This document shows positions 7,184 to 15,828 of a stretch of 64,000 nucleotides of DNA, in pieces. Source of the DNA: Rhodococcus sp. 06-462-5 (GTDB lineage: Bacteria > Actinomycetota > Actinomycetes > Mycobacteriales > Mycobacteriaceae); the NCBI RefSeq assembly GCF_002258315.1, contig NZ_NOYD01000014.1, positions 186,001 through 250,000 on the forward strand. Direction: 5' to 3'. The stretch's first letter is position 1. Each line of letters opens with the position of its first letter. The notes under the pieces were generated by a model that was given only the letters and a program-made list of their open reading frames with translations, made no database searches and was not told where the DNA came from. The translations under genes and the position numbers were made by a program.

Positions 7184-8389
7184 CTACGCGGAGGCGACCA
7201 CCGACATTCGGGAGCGACTCCACAGGCGTGCTGCGGTCAGTGCCGCAAGTGTAGCCAAGCCCGTGAGCACCATCGCCGCGGTGAACAGTCCGAACCGGGC
7301 CCCGACCCATCCCGCAATGGGATAGGTGAGCAGAAACGCCGCGTGCGACAACGAGAACTGCGCCGTGAAGATGGACGTTCGGGTGCTCTCGTCGGATTCA
7401 CGACGCAGAATCCTCGCCGACGGCGTATTGATCATCGACGTGCCGACACCCAGCACCGCCCACGTCGTGGCCAGCGCAACCCAGGCGGTCGACCCTCCGT
7501 GCAAGGTCGACACCAATGTTGCTGCAGCCGTGCCTGTCACGGCCACGGCGGCTCCGGTGAGCATGAGGGAGTGATCGGTCGTAGCTCTGAGGACGCGCGG
7601 GATGAACAGTGCGGCGACCATCGACCCGGCACCGTAGAAGCCGAGAGCGATGGCCAGCTGGCTGCTCGACCCTCCGAACAGATCGCGGACGTAGACAACG
7701 GAGTTGACGACCACGAGAGCCGTCGCTGCAGCGACCACCGTGTTCAGCGCGAGCAACCCCTGAAGTTCGTGATTTCTGACGAACGTCGCGATACCTGTTG
7801 TCGGTCTTCGGATCTCGAGCGCGAGGTGTCTCGGCAATTCGGTATTGACCACCAACACTGCGGAGACGACGAACCCCAGAGCTGTGCCGACGAACAGCGT
7901 GTGGAAGCCGATGACCGTCAACAATGCAGCGGCGATCAGTGGGCTGACCAGTGATTCGAGGTCGTAGGCGAGTCGCGAGAGCGTCAACGCGCGGGTGTAC
8001 TGCTGCGCGTCGGGCACCACGGACGGAATGACGGCCTGGAAGGTGGGAGTGAAGGTGGCCGACGCCGCCTGCAGAACGAAGATCAGCACGTAGACCTGCC
8101 ACACCTGATCGACGAAGGGCAATGCCAGTGCGGTGAGCGCCCTGACGGCGTCGGCGCTGACGAGTACGAGCTTGCGGGGGAGCGTGGTGGTCAGTGACGA
8201 AACAATCGGAGCGACAAACACATACGCGATCATCTTGATCGCGAGTGCGGTGCCGAGCACGGCGCCCGCGGCACTGCCGGCGATGTCGTAGGCGAGCAGC
8301 CCCAGCGCCACCGTCAACAGTCCGGTGCCCAGCAATGCGACGACCTGCGCGGTGAAGAGGCGTCGGAACGCGGGAATGTCGAGCAGCAT
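7184..8389 (-). CDS. MFS transporter, first gene of the ArsR-controlled operon
   Basis: A 401-residue polytopic membrane protein of the major facilitator superfamily with about 12 hydrophobic segments and a short 'FRRLFTAQVVALLGTGL' N-terminus typical of efflux-type transporters. Linked ArsR and CopC genes suggest export of a metal or a toxic compound; nickel/cobalt-type MFS exporters linked to ArsR regulators are known in actinobacteria. ATG 8389 was chosen because the ArsR-like palindrome lies just upstream at 8405-8428; a start at 8431 would place the palindrome inside the gene. The substrate is unproven. Confidence 0.85.
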   Translation of the reverse strand: MLLDIPAFRRLFTAQVVALLGTGLLTVALGLLAYDIAGSAAGAVLGTALAIKMIAYVFVAPIVSSLTTTLPRKLVLVSADAVRALTALALPFVDQVWQVYVLIFVLQAASATFTPTFQAVIPSVVPDAQQYTRALTLSRLAYDLESLVSPLIAAALLTVIGFHTLFVGTALGFVVSAVLVVNTELPRHLALEIRRPTTGIATFVRNHELQGLLALNTVVAAATALVVVNSVVYVRDLFGGSSSQLAIALGFYGAGSMVAALFIPRVLRATTDHSLMLTGAAVAVTGTAAATLVSTLHGGSTAWVALATTWAVLGVGTSMINTPSARILRRESDESTRTSIFTAQFSLSHAAFLLTYPIAGWVGARFGLFTAAMVLTGLATLAALTAARLWSRSRMSVVASA

Positions 8390-8404
8390 CGTTTCAACAT
8401 ACAC

Positions 8405-8428
8405 ATATGTGCGCAAGTGCGCACTCAT
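8405..8428 (-). promoter_or_regulatory. ArsR/SmtB-type operator before the MFS-ArsR-CopC operon
   Basis: Inverted repeat ATATGTGCGCA - AG - TGCGCACTCAT, 9 of 11 positions paired. The 11-2-11 geometry is close to the 12-2-12 operators of ArsR/SmtB repressors. It sits 16 bases before the MFS start codon and would block the promoter. Confidence 0.65.
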
Positions 8429-8536
8429 AATGCTGTTGGATGGTGGATCTCTGTGCTCGCGTTGCATGAGTAACCGCACGTGAACTGGGATTTTTCGGTA
8501 CATTCGGGACCACAATCGAGCATCCGGGGGTGGTTC

Positions 8537-9754
8537 ATGGCCGACGCCTTCGTGGAGAGTGCGTTCCGGGCCATCAATCAGTTGCCCGCGATGATCGGAT
8601 ACTGGGATCCTTCGCAGCAGAACGTTTTCGCCAACCATGTCTACGCCGACTACTTCGGCATCGAGCCGTCACGGATGGTCGGCATGCACATCGGTGAACT
8701 CTTCGGCGAGACCTTGTACGGGTTGAACTCTCCCTACATAACCGCCGCGCTCGCCGGCGAACAGCAACAGTTCGATCGCACACTCATCGATGTGCGCGGC
8801 GCGGTTCGCGTCACGCAGGCCACCTACGTTCCCGACATCGTCGACGATACCGTCGTCGGATTCACCGAATTCGTGGTCGACATCAGCGCACGCGCCGAAG
8901 TGGAACGGCAACGAGACCGAGCGATCCGGCTGTTCCAGATCGCGATGGAGAACGCCCCGATCGGCAAAGCCGTTCTGACCGTGGGTGGACGCTGGTTGCA
9001 GGTGAACAAGGCCCTGTGCGAACTTCTTGGATACACCGCAGAAGAGTTGCAGCAGAAAACGTTTCGCGATCTCACTCATCCCGACGACATCCCCCTCGCG
9101 GACGAACACCTGCGCGCGTTGGCGGAAGGAACCCTGACGAATATCGCGTCGGAGAAGCGGTACATCCGCAAGGACGGTGCCACCATTTGGGTGCAGCGAA
9201 ACGCCACGCTGGTACGCGACAGCGAAGCCGGCGACGTGATCATCGCCCAGATCCAGGACATCACCGCGCGAAAAACCGCCGAAGCCGATCTCGAACGACA
9301 AGTGTTGATCGACGACTTGACCGGGCTGGCGAACAGGCGACGATTGATGGCCGAACTGCACTCGCTCAGGGAGTCGGCAGGCGACCGCCCCGTCGGAATA
9401 CTCTTCGTGGACGTCGACGGCTTCAAGTCCATCAACGACCGATTCGGCCATGCCGTCGGCGACACCGTGCTGCAGGGAATCGGACGACGCATCCTCGACA
9501 ACGTCCGCTCGGACGACGTCGCCTGCCGCATCGGAGGAGACGAATTCGTCGTCCTGCTGCGCAGTGCCCGCTCACTCGCAGGAGTAGAGCGACTGGCCGA
9601 ACGAGTCGTCGGCCTACTCGCCGGACCGTACGACATCGCAGGCACCGCAATCCAGGTGACAGTGAGCGTCGGCTGGAGCTGGGAGCCGACCACCAGCCCC
9701 GACAATCTGCTACGCATCGCAGACGAACGAATGTATTCCTCGAAGCGCGCCTGA
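8537..9754 (+). CDS. PAS-PAS-GGDEF diguanylate cyclase
   Basis: A 405-residue soluble signalling protein. A first PAS domain covers about residues 5-125 ('MIGYWDPSQQNVFANHVY'), a second about 135-250 ('KALCELLGYTAEELQQ', PAC motif 'AQIQDITARKTAEADL'), and a GGDEF domain follows. The loop is GGDEF at residues 333-337 and an RxxD inhibitory site (RSDD, 324-327) lies five residues upstream, so an active and product-inhibited cyclase is expected. ATG 8537 was chosen after a GGGGGTGG sequence; an upstream start at 8480 is possible. It is divergent from the MFS operon. Confidence 0.9.
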   Translation: MADAFVESAFRAINQLPAMIGYWDPSQQNVFANHVYADYFGIEPSRMVGMHIGELFGETLYGLNSPYITAALAGEQQQFDRTLIDVRGAVRVTQATYVPDIVDDTVVGFTEFVVDISARAEVERQRDRAIRLFQIAMENAPIGKAVLTVGGRWLQVNKALCELLGYTAEELQQKTFRDLTHPDDIPLADEHLRALAEGTLTNIASEKRYIRKDGATIWVQRNATLVRDSEAGDVIIAQIQDITARKTAEADLERQVLIDDLTGLANRRRLMAELHSLRESAGDRPVGILFVDVDGFKSINDRFGHAVGDTVLQGIGRRILDNVRSDDVACRIGGDEFVVLLRSARSLAGVERLAERVVGLLAGPYDIAGTAIQVTVSVGWSWEPTTSPDNLLRIADERMYSSKRA

Positions 9755-9828
9755 GATCGGGATCAATGTGACTTTCAGTCGGTCAGAATGCAACAGAGTC
9801 GCATTGATCCGCTGGAGCAGGGCGCATC

Positions 9829-10122
9829 TCAGAGCCGTGTGGGCCGAGCACCCAGCGGCGGCGCAGGAGTAGGCCCACGGTTCTTGCGTGAATCGACTCG
9901 ATACGCGATGTAGAGATACAGGAATCCGGTGATCGCACCGCCCAGGCACCCTGCTGCAATATCGAGTGCTGTGGAGCCCGAGTCGATCGCCAAGTGGATC
10001 AGAAGGAAGCCGATTCCGATCGCTGGGACGAGGGCCAGAGCATTGATGTAATCGGCTCGAGTTGCGCCGCACTTCTTGCTCAGGGCCCCGGTCATGACCC
10101 ACTTGCGAAATGGCTTCTGCAT
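9829..10122 (-). CDS. Small two-pass membrane protein, hypothetical
   Basis: A 97-residue protein with a basic N-terminus ('KPFRKWVMTGALSKKCG') and two hydrophobic segments ('ALALVPAIGIGFLLIHLAI' and 'AAGCLGGAITGFLYLYIAY'), followed by a Pro/Arg-rich tail. ATG 10122 was chosen because the frame upstream is arginine-rich and overlaps the divergent small gene. The family is not recognised. It ends 75 bases from the stop of the convergent diguanylate cyclase. Confidence 0.6.
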   Translation of the reverse strand: MQKPFRKWVMTGALSKKCGATRADYINALALVPAIGIGFLLIHLAIDSGSTALDIAAGCLGGAITGFLYLYIAYRVDSRKNRGPTPAPPLGARPTRL

Positions 10123-10215
10123 CTCGGCCTCCGGCCTGGTGTGGTCCACTTTGCCCGTTTCCTCCACGGTACCGGATAGTTCGCGGCGCTGACGATGTCG
10201 TGGGAGGGTGCAGGT

Positions 10216-10428
10216 ATGCGTGCTCTGGTGTTCCTCGCGGTCCTCGCAATTCTGTACAAGTGGCCTCTGTTCGGAGACAGCCCCGGCCAGTGGTCGGCAC
10301 TGCTGCAGGGCGTCATGTTCGGTGCGATTATCAGCACCGCGGTGACGCCTGCGGGATGGAAGGCGATCCGGCGCATCAGAGGTCGACTCGATGGGTCGCA
10401 CAGTCCGCCCCGGTCCCCGCGGCCATGA
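10216..10428 (+). CDS. Small membrane protein, hypothetical
   Basis: A 70-residue protein with an N-terminal hydrophobic helix ('ALVFLAVLAILYKWPLF'), a second weaker one ('LLQGVMFGAIISTAV') and a basic Arg/Pro tail. The ATG follows GGAGGGTG with good spacing, which supports translation. It converges on the DUF559 gene, and the stop lies directly next to hairpin repeat B copy 1, which could end transcription from both sides. Confidence 0.55.
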   Translation: MRALVFLAVLAILYKWPLFGDSPGQWSALLQGVMFGAIISTAVTPAGWKAIRRIRGRLDGSHSPPRSPRP

Positions 10429-10477
10429 AATCGGGTGCAGCTGACCGCGCTCAGCGCGGCTGGCTGCACCGGATTCG
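10428..10477. repeat. Hairpin repeat, family B, copy 1
   Basis: Near-perfect palindrome: outer arms ATCGGGTGCAGC / GCTGCACCGGAT and inner arms CCGCGCT / AGCGCGG separated by 3-base mismatches. It overlaps the last codons of the DUF559 gene, whose TGA stop lies in the centre of the hairpin. Copies 2 and 3 are at 11357-11407 and 17689-17737. Between convergent genes it would work as a bidirectional terminator. Confidence 0.8.
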
Positions 10478-11332
10478 ATCGAGAGTAGCGAGGATTTCGA
10501 CGATCACGCGATCCATGTCTTCGGTCAGGTCGACCCAGGTGTAGCGGAGGATCGTCCAACTCTGACTCATGCCGTTCTGCCTGGTCCGATCCCGTTGGAA
10601 TGCATCGTGATCGGAGTGAAATGCCCAGCCGTCGATTTCGATGGCGACCATCTCGACGAGGAACGCGATGTCGAGTTCGTATTCGCCCCATCGATAGTTG
10701 ACCACCCAGCCGCTGATCTTGCGGGCCCGGAACTCTCCGATCAAGAGACGTTCTCCCTCGGAACGGGCGCCATTCGCTGCGACCTTCAGTAGCCGCTTCG
10801 CTTCGGGAGCACCGGTGCGACCGGCATTGCGCGCGTGGGCTTGCCGCAATCGCCCGAGGTCGGTGTGTCGCTGAAGTGCCCGATCCATGATGTGCGCCTT
10901 GCCTATCGCAGCTTCGAGAACGGTGAGTTCGAGAGACGTGACCTGCAGTCCGCGGCGCTCGACGATGTCCTTGCTGTGGATATCGCGGCGGCGGAGTCGG
11001 CATCCCTCGGCGCGGCTTCGCCCCCTGCGTGGGATGGTGACCTCGATGATGCTCGGCACCTCGGCTATCACCCCGTGCCAGAATGCCGCGGCTTCCCCGC
11101 TGAGCACGGCGTTCGGTCCCGCACCCCACACAGCGCACCGAATGCGCGCGTCCGCAGTGAACGGACGGTCGACGACGAAGTACACCCCGCGGTGAATCGT
11201 TCGCCACGCACCCGCGCGCACCGAACGGTCCACAGCATCGCCGCTCAGGCCGCAGAACGCCGCCTGCGCGCGAGTGATGACGCCGTCGTGCTGCGCAAGC
11301 CATTCACCGAGCATGTCCACTTTGACGTGCAC
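10451..11332 (-). CDS. AbiEi-like N-domain plus DUF559 (Vsr-fold) protein
   Basis: A 293-residue protein. The N-terminus ('VITRAQAAFCGLSGDAV' and 'RTIHRGVYFV', residues 15-55) resembles the winged-helix domain of AbiEi-type antitoxins. The C-terminal DUF559 domain resembles very-short-patch-repair endonucleases: 'SEGERLLIGEF', 'YELDIAF', 'VAIEIDGWAFHSD' and 'FQRDRTRQN' carry the acidic and basic active-site residues. GTG 11332 or ATG 11314 may be the start; the longer frame to 11398 reads through hairpin repeat copy 2. The last codons (CSQPR) and the stop are made by copy 1. Possible DNA-repair or defence role; no partner toxin gene is adjacent. Confidence 0.75.
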   Translation of the reverse strand: MHVKVDMLGEWLAQHDGVITRAQAAFCGLSGDAVDRSVRAGAWRTIHRGVYFVVDRPFTADARIRCAVWGAGPNAVLSGEAAAFWHGVIAEVPSIIEVTIPRRGRSRAEGCRLRRRDIHSKDIVERRGLQVTSLELTVLEAAIGKAHIMDRALQRHTDLGRLRQAHARNAGRTGAPEAKRLLKVAANGARSEGERLLIGEFRARKISGWVVNYRWGEYELDIAFLVEMVAIEIDGWAFHSDHDAFQRDRTRQNGMSQSWTILRYTWVDLTEDMDRVIVEILATLDRIRCSQPR

Positions 11333-11356
11333 GGCGCCGGAGCGGTTCCACGAAGC

Positions 11357-11407
11357 GAATCGGGTGCACTGAACCGCGCTCAGCGCGGCTGGCTGCACCC
11401 GATTCGA
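11357..11407. repeat. Hairpin repeat, family B, copy 2
   Basis: GAATCGGGTGCA ... TGCACCCGATTC outer arms with inner CCGCGCT / AGCGCGG, same orientation as copy 1. It lies 25 bases upstream of the DUF559 gene, so the gene is bracketed by two copies about 930 bases apart. Confidence 0.8.
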
Positions 11408-11734
11408 TCGGCAAGGCGCTGTGTGTTCGAGTCGTTCGCATGGACTGGGTGTCCGAGGAGTTCGGTTTGTCTGCGACCGTCGGTGCCCTGACCGGGGTCA
11501 ACCAGGAGTATCTGGATGCAGGGGGACGGCCTCTGTCTCCACCGGTGGAGGGGCAACCGACCTAAATCTGATGTAGACAGGCGACAGGGTGGCTCATCAT
11601 GAGCGGATTTCGACAAGAGGCACGAACGAACTAATTCGTCCTTGCCAATGCGTAGACCGCATGACAAGGGCCGATGGTGGCTGTTCCGGCGCTTCTCATC
11701 GGCTCGGTACGTATCGATGTCGAGCCACCACTGC
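11408..11734. other. 327-base stretch without a confident gene
   Basis: The only protein-like signal is a plus-strand frame ending at 11565 (ATG 11440, 41 residues, 'MDWVSEEFGLSATVGALTG'), open upstream through repeat copy 2. It reads like the C-terminal fragment of a lost gene, but this is not certain. On the minus strand a frame from 11757 runs into the repeat and overlaps the SUKH gene, and looks random. No hairpin besides the repeat, and no tRNA-like fold, was seen. Confidence 0.4.
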
Positions 11735-12616
11735 TTACTGCCAACGCAATTGGCCATCGACGACGGCCGGAGTCCGACCGTCGAAGGATCCGCCGGTCTC
11801 TAGGGCGTCGGCCAAATCCGCCAACATCGCGCTCAACGATGGCCACTTGGGGCCTGCGCCGTCGGCATCGACCTTCTGGAACTCTGTGACGCACCCACGG
11901 AGAGGCCCCGACCGAGCGTCGACGAACAGCAGATACCCATCTGCTCCTGCGAACGGAATGAACTCCGGCAAGTAGGTTCCGACGTAGTCTCCAGCCGACG
12001 TACCGAACTGAGGTTCGGCACCCATCTCGGCGTCGATCTCACCCCAGATGTCGAGCTCCAGCTGGCGTTCGTCGACCGCGCGGTCGAGGTCGAACAGCTC
12101 GTGCATGGGAAAGATCGATACCCAGTTCTCGCGCGGAAAGCCGTTGACCAGACGGAAGAACGACGTCAATTCCTCGGGCCACAGGCCGCCGGTTGCGCGC
12201 ATCGCGTCCTGAATTTGTTCGTCTATGGCACCGGCGATCGAGACGGTCGCGAGGTTGTCGGCGAGCCACTGGGCAATTCGGCCCCATTGTTCGACAACCG
12301 GGTCCGCCGGACTGGGGGACGCGGCCTGATGTGGAGCTGGGTTGACGACTCCGGCGTCGTACTCGGTTTGCAGTTGTATGCGGCGTCGCAGATCGTCTTC
12401 GCTCGCGGTGTGGCTACCGTTGTCCTTCGACACCACCTCACCGTCGCCGATTCGATAGTTCCTTCCGGGCTGGAGCGGCGTGCCGTCGTCCGCGTGCGTC
12501 AGTTCTCGACCGGTCTGTATTGCCTGCGCAACGGCCTTGGCCCAATCCGGCGCTTCGCCTGTGCGGATGGTGCTACTCGTAGTCTCTGCGCTGCGGGCCG
12601 ATACGAACCACTTCAT
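11735..12616 (-). CDS. SMI1/KNR4 (SUKH) family protein
   Basis: A 293-residue cytosolic protein. The second half (about residues 115-290) carries SUKH hallmarks: 'LWPEELTSFFRLVNGF', 'FPMHELFDL', 'LPEFIPFAGADGYLLFVDA' and 'VTEFQKVDADGAGPKWPS'. The first ~110 residues are polar and include 'WAKAVAQAIQTGRELTHAD', 'LQPGRNYRIGDGEVVSKD' and a coiled-coil-like region. Many SUKH proteins neutralise polymorphic or contact-dependent toxins, others have housekeeping roles. ATG 12616 was chosen over 12658. No toxin gene lies next to it. Confidence 0.75.
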   Translation of the reverse strand: MKWFVSARSAETTSSTIRTGEAPDWAKAVAQAIQTGRELTHADDGTPLQPGRNYRIGDGEVVSKDNGSHTASEDDLRRRIQLQTEYDAGVVNPAPHQAASPSPADPVVEQWGRIAQWLADNLATVSIAGAIDEQIQDAMRATGGLWPEELTSFFRLVNGFPRENWVSIFPMHELFDLDRAVDERQLELDIWGEIDAEMGAEPQFGTSAGDYVGTYLPEFIPFAGADGYLLFVDARSGPLRGCVTEFQKVDADGAGPKWPSLSAMLADLADALETGGSFDGRTPAVVDGQLRWQ

Positions 12617-12673
12617 CTGGGTTGCACTCCTTCTGTTGTGATCGGAGCTTGCTGGCAATGTCCGACGACGGCA

Positions 12674-13015
12674 TCATCGATTTCGCAGACCGGAGTCCGG
12701 CAGGCGTCTGTTGTGTGCGGAGGTTATGACGATGACTGGAATTGCAATGGCAGCAACGAGAGTCATGGCTCCGGCGACCGTGGGAGGCGTCGCCGCTCGG
12801 TAGTCCCACGTCGACGTGAGCACGATCGCGGCACCGAGTGCGGAGACGGCTTGGGCTCCCACCCGTCGGCGGGTGAGGTCCTTCGGTGACGCGATTGCAA
12901 ATCTGCCCCACGTCATCGGTAGGCGATGTCCTTCGTTGATTCGGGCGAGTCGCAGCGTGGCGTCGGTCATCATGACTGCTCCCACTACAGCTACCGCAAG
13001 ACCCAGAAACAACAT
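12674..13015 (-). CDS. Membrane protein with two or three segments, hypothetical
   Basis: A 113-residue protein with an N-terminal hydrophobic helix ('MLFLGLAVAVVGAVMM'), a polar loop ('LARINEGHRLPMTWGRFA') and two more hydrophobic segments ('VGAQAVSALGAAIVL' and 'AMTLVAAIAIPVIVITS'). ATG 13015 avoids overlap with the divergent signal peptidase gene; a start at 13069 is possible. It lies 57 bases upstream of the SUKH gene on the same strand and may be co-transcribed with it. Function unknown. Confidence 0.6.
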   Translation of the reverse strand: MLFLGLAVAVVGAVMMTDATLRLARINEGHRLPMTWGRFAIASPKDLTRRRVGAQAVSALGAAIVLTSTWDYRAATPPTVAGAMTLVAAIAIPVIVITSAHNRRLPDSGLRNR

Positions 13016-13056
13016 GCTCAGTACGTTACGCAACGGCAGGGCTCTAGGCTGCCAGG

Positions 13057-13794
13057 ATGGCAACGGCACGTGATCCGCAGCGACGCAGAGTCCCGTCCTG
13101 GCTCCGCGAGATCACCGTCCTCGTCGTCGTGGCGCTGGTGTTGAGCGTTTCTCTGCAGACGTTCGTCGGCCGCGTGTATTTCATACCGTCCGAGTCCATG
13201 GAGCCGACGCTGCACGGGTGTGCGGGATGTACGGGCGATCGGATCGTCGTGGACAAGATGACCTTTCGCTTCGATGACCCGGAGCCGGGTGATGTGGTGG
13301 TGTTCCGTGCGCCGACCCCGTCGTGGAACGTCGGGTACAGCTCGACGCGGTCGACCAACCCGATAGCGAAGGCGCTGCAAGACGCCGGTTCGTGGGCTGG
13401 ACTGGTTGCACCCGACGAGAACGACCTCGTCAAACGCGTCATCGCAACCGGTGGCCAAACCGTGCAATGCTGCGATGCGCAAGGTCGCGTCGAAGTGGAT
13501 GGTCAGCCACTCGACGAGCCATACGTCGTCATGGACTTCTCGTTCATCGAGAACACGCTCAGTTGCGAGACCGCTCCCCAATCCGGACGCTGTTTCGAGC
13601 CGGTGACCGTGCCCACCGGAAATCTCTGGATGATGGGTGACAACCGCAGCGGCTCAGCCGATTCCAGAGCTCACCGCACAGACGAACTGGGCGGCACGGT
13701 CCCCGTCGCAGATATCATCGGCAAAGCGCGCCTGATCGTGCTGCCGCCGTCGCGATGGGGCACCATCGAGTCTCCGTCGATTCAGCAACACTGA
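13057..13794 (+). CDS. lepB: Signal peptidase I
   Basis: A 245-residue membrane-anchored protease that removes Sec/Tat signal peptides outside the membrane. One N-terminal membrane helix (residues 18-36) is followed by the catalytic serine Ser47 in 'PSESMEPTL' and the general-base lysine Lys126 in 'DLVKRVIATGG'; the conserved 'MGDNRSGSADSR' box is near residue 196. A CXXC pair ('GCAGC') shortly after the serine and another 'QCCDAQG' are notable and could form disulfides. Genomes of this group usually have a lepB near ribosomal protein genes, so this copy may be an extra paralogue. The stop is adjacent to the convergent PLDc_N gene. Confidence 0.9.
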   Translation: MATARDPQRRRVPSWLREITVLVVVALVLSVSLQTFVGRVYFIPSESMEPTLHGCAGCTGDRIVVDKMTFRFDDPEPGDVVVFRAPTPSWNVGYSSTRSTNPIAKALQDAGSWAGLVAPDENDLVKRVIATGGQTVQCCDAQGRVEVDGQPLDEPYVVMDFSFIENTLSCETAPQSGRCFEPVTVPTGNLWMMGDNRSGSADSRAHRTDELGGTVPVADIIGKARLIVLPPSRWGTIESPSIQQH

Positions 13795-14166
13795 TCAGAA
13801 TCCGAGATCTCGCTTGCGACGTTCGCGCTCGAGTCGACGTTGCTCCTCCGCTCGCTCTCGGCACTGCCGAAGAAATTCCGCATCGGCGTCGGGATTCTGC
13901 GCGGCCTGACGACCGGGCCGCGTCTCGTACTCCGGAAACGCGGAATTGCTCGCGCGCCGGTTACCGCCGCCGGAACCTCCCCAGATTCCGCCACCTATCG
14001 GACGTCCCGCGAACAGCCATGCCAACGAGCCGGCCAACGGGAGAAACACCACCAACAGCAGCCAGACGATCTTCGGGAGGAATCGCACTCCACCGTCGTC
14101 GGCCGTGATCACGTCGATCAGACAGAACACCCACAGCAACATCACCAGCAGACCGAGATACGGCAT
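13795..14166 (-). CDS. PLDc_N domain membrane protein
   Basis: A 123-residue protein with two N-terminal membrane helices ('LGLLVMLLWVFCLIDVI' and 'IVWLLLVVFLPLAGSLAWL') and the PLDc_N signature 'LPKIVWLLLVV..P..GSLAWLFAGRP', as found at the N-terminus of cardiolipin synthases, but without any catalytic phospholipase D domain. The C-terminal third is a charged, Arg/Glu-rich helix. ATG 14166 has GGAGG at good spacing, so it is preferred over 14178. It touches the lepB stop. Role unknown; related small proteins are widespread in actinobacteria. Confidence 0.75.
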   Translation of the reverse strand: MPYLGLLVMLLWVFCLIDVITADDGGVRFLPKIVWLLLVVFLPLAGSLAWLFAGRPIGGGIWGGSGGGNRRASNSAFPEYETRPGRQAAQNPDADAEFLRQCRERAEEQRRLERERRKRDLGF

Positions 14167-14329
14167 GTGATCCTCCATGTTCAAGACCGTTCGGTCTGAT
14201 GTACCGAGCATCGTAGCGGGATGGTGCGGAATTCGACAGCCCCGAGAGGATGACCAATCGAAGAAACGTCGCGACAAGATCAAGTCGAGGCAGTCACAAG
14301 AAACCGGACCGGCGGTAGGGTTAGCGAAC

Positions 14330-15781
14330 ATGTCGATGACGTGGCCACAGGTTCGGGGACTCAGCTACAGCACGATGGGCAGGTCCGTTCGTGCGGAAAT
14401 CTACGGACTCGGCGATTACTCGTTGAGAGTGTGGCACACGCCGAAGTCGCTGTGGCGACATGAAAACCCGACGGGTGCGGTCACTTTCGTCGAAAACGAC
14501 ACCGACCAGTACTACCTCGCGGACGACGGCGTGATGGTGCATTCCGAGAAGTCAGCCCAGCGGATGATGTCGACCATGGGCGGAGGCCCGGGACGGCTGT
14601 TGCTTGCCTACGCCAGGTGGCCCCACGTGGAGGCGCATTCCGGCCGAGAAACGGTTGAGGCAATCACAGCACCTCGGCGAGTGGAAGTTCGTGGCCGTGA
14701 GGGTTGGGAGGTCACGATTCATGATCCCTCCAACGGCCAGGAAGATACGTACGTCATCGACGCAGTATTGGGTATCGCCTTGTCGTGGAGGCGAGATTCG
14801 GCTTGGTTTGAGTTGGCGAACCCTGTTCTGGACGAGGAGTTCGATCCCTCTATTTTCACGTGGTCCGGTCCGATCAGAAAGGAGGCCGACGAGGCGGTTT
14901 CGTCAGGGCAAGCGCAGCGCGAAGCTCGGCTTCGTGAGCTGACCGACATGCCGCAACCGGTCATCACGTGGTTACCGAGGCGGATTACGACCCAGCCACA
15001 AAATGGTGACGTACGCACCGGTGCACTCGATCTGCACGTCACAGCTCAGTACGTGCAGATGCTGCTTCGCCAATGGATCACCGAACTCGGGGAACCGCAG
15101 TTGGATTGGGCCATACAGAACATGCCGGCCGTGTATCGGGCGGACAGGGGGCCTTGGACCTACGAGATTCGCGGGTTTACTGCTATGTCGCCCGAGGACT
15201 GCGAGCGCATCGTCGCATCCATCGAGACGCCCGAACCGCCCAACGACTCGGTGGATGAGATTCGTAACCTGCTTGTGCGGCAGAGGGACCAGCAACGTCA
15301 GTCGGAGTTGGAGGCGATGCTCGGCACCGGCCGCACGCTGGACGATTACCTGGACGACCGAGAAGGCGTATCGCTGTTGATACGAACTGATTTCAGTGAC
15401 GACGCAGCATGGCGCGACCTGGTGGCAGCCGCCACGGCTCCCAGAAGCTGGGACGAGTCGGACTTCTATGCCAATCTGACGTGCATCGACAATGTGCGGT
15501 ACGACGGCTTGACGATCGATGCCCTTCTGGCGTCGATCGGTGACAGCCCCATCTACTACGTCTTTCTAGCGGACCGCCAGACGATCACCGATCCGGAGAG
15601 TCCGATTGTGGTGGTCGATACCGGACCCGAAGAAACTGATCATCAACCTGGACAGTCGTTCCGAGTGATTCCGTCCGAGATCGCGTCGATCGAGAACAAT
15701 CTGTCCATCGCGAACATGGACTTCGAGGACTTCTCCGAGAACACCGACGCCGATGGTGTGTACAGGGGAATCGGAGGGTAG
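14330..15781 (+). CDS. DUF6924-domain protein
   Basis: A 483-residue soluble protein with three parts. Residues 1-185 are beta-rich and resemble LolA/LppX-like shells ('SLRVWHTPKSLWRHEN', 'YYLADDGVMVHSEKSA', 'GREGWEVTIHDPSNG') but lack a signal peptide. A middle region (190-340) is charged. The C-terminal ~140 residues match the actinobacterial DUF6924 pattern: 'LLIRTDFSDDAAWRDLV', 'NVRYDGLTIDALLASI', 'SFRVIPSEIASIENNL' and 'MDFEDFSENTDADGVYRG'. DUF6924 has no known activity. ATG 14330 was chosen although the frame is open to 14177. An immunity-type role is conceivable because a SUKH protein is close, but unproven. Confidence 0.75.
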   Translation: MSMTWPQVRGLSYSTMGRSVRAEIYGLGDYSLRVWHTPKSLWRHENPTGAVTFVENDTDQYYLADDGVMVHSEKSAQRMMSTMGGGPGRLLLAYARWPHVEAHSGRETVEAITAPRRVEVRGREGWEVTIHDPSNGQEDTYVIDAVLGIALSWRRDSAWFELANPVLDEEFDPSIFTWSGPIRKEADEAVSSGQAQREARLRELTDMPQPVITWLPRRITTQPQNGDVRTGALDLHVTAQYVQMLLRQWITELGEPQLDWAIQNMPAVYRADRGPWTYEIRGFTAMSPEDCERIVASIETPEPPNDSVDEIRNLLVRQRDQQRQSELEAMLGTGRTLDDYLDDREGVSLLIRTDFSDDAAWRDLVAAATAPRSWDESDFYANLTCIDNVRYDGLTIDALLASIGDSPIYYVFLADRQTITDPESPIVVVDTGPEETDHQPGQSFRVIPSEIASIENNLSIANMDFEDFSENTDADGVYRGIGG

Positions 15782-15828
15782 GAGCCCGCGGAACGCGAGG
15801 TGGACAGGAATCGCGACTTTCGATCGAT

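Noticed and set aside
11380-11757. Minus-strand frame of 125 residues ending CSQPR in hairpin copy 2
   Set aside because: Low-complexity, Arg/Ser-rich sequence with no domain character. The ending only reflects the shared repeat, and the frame overlaps the SUKH gene.
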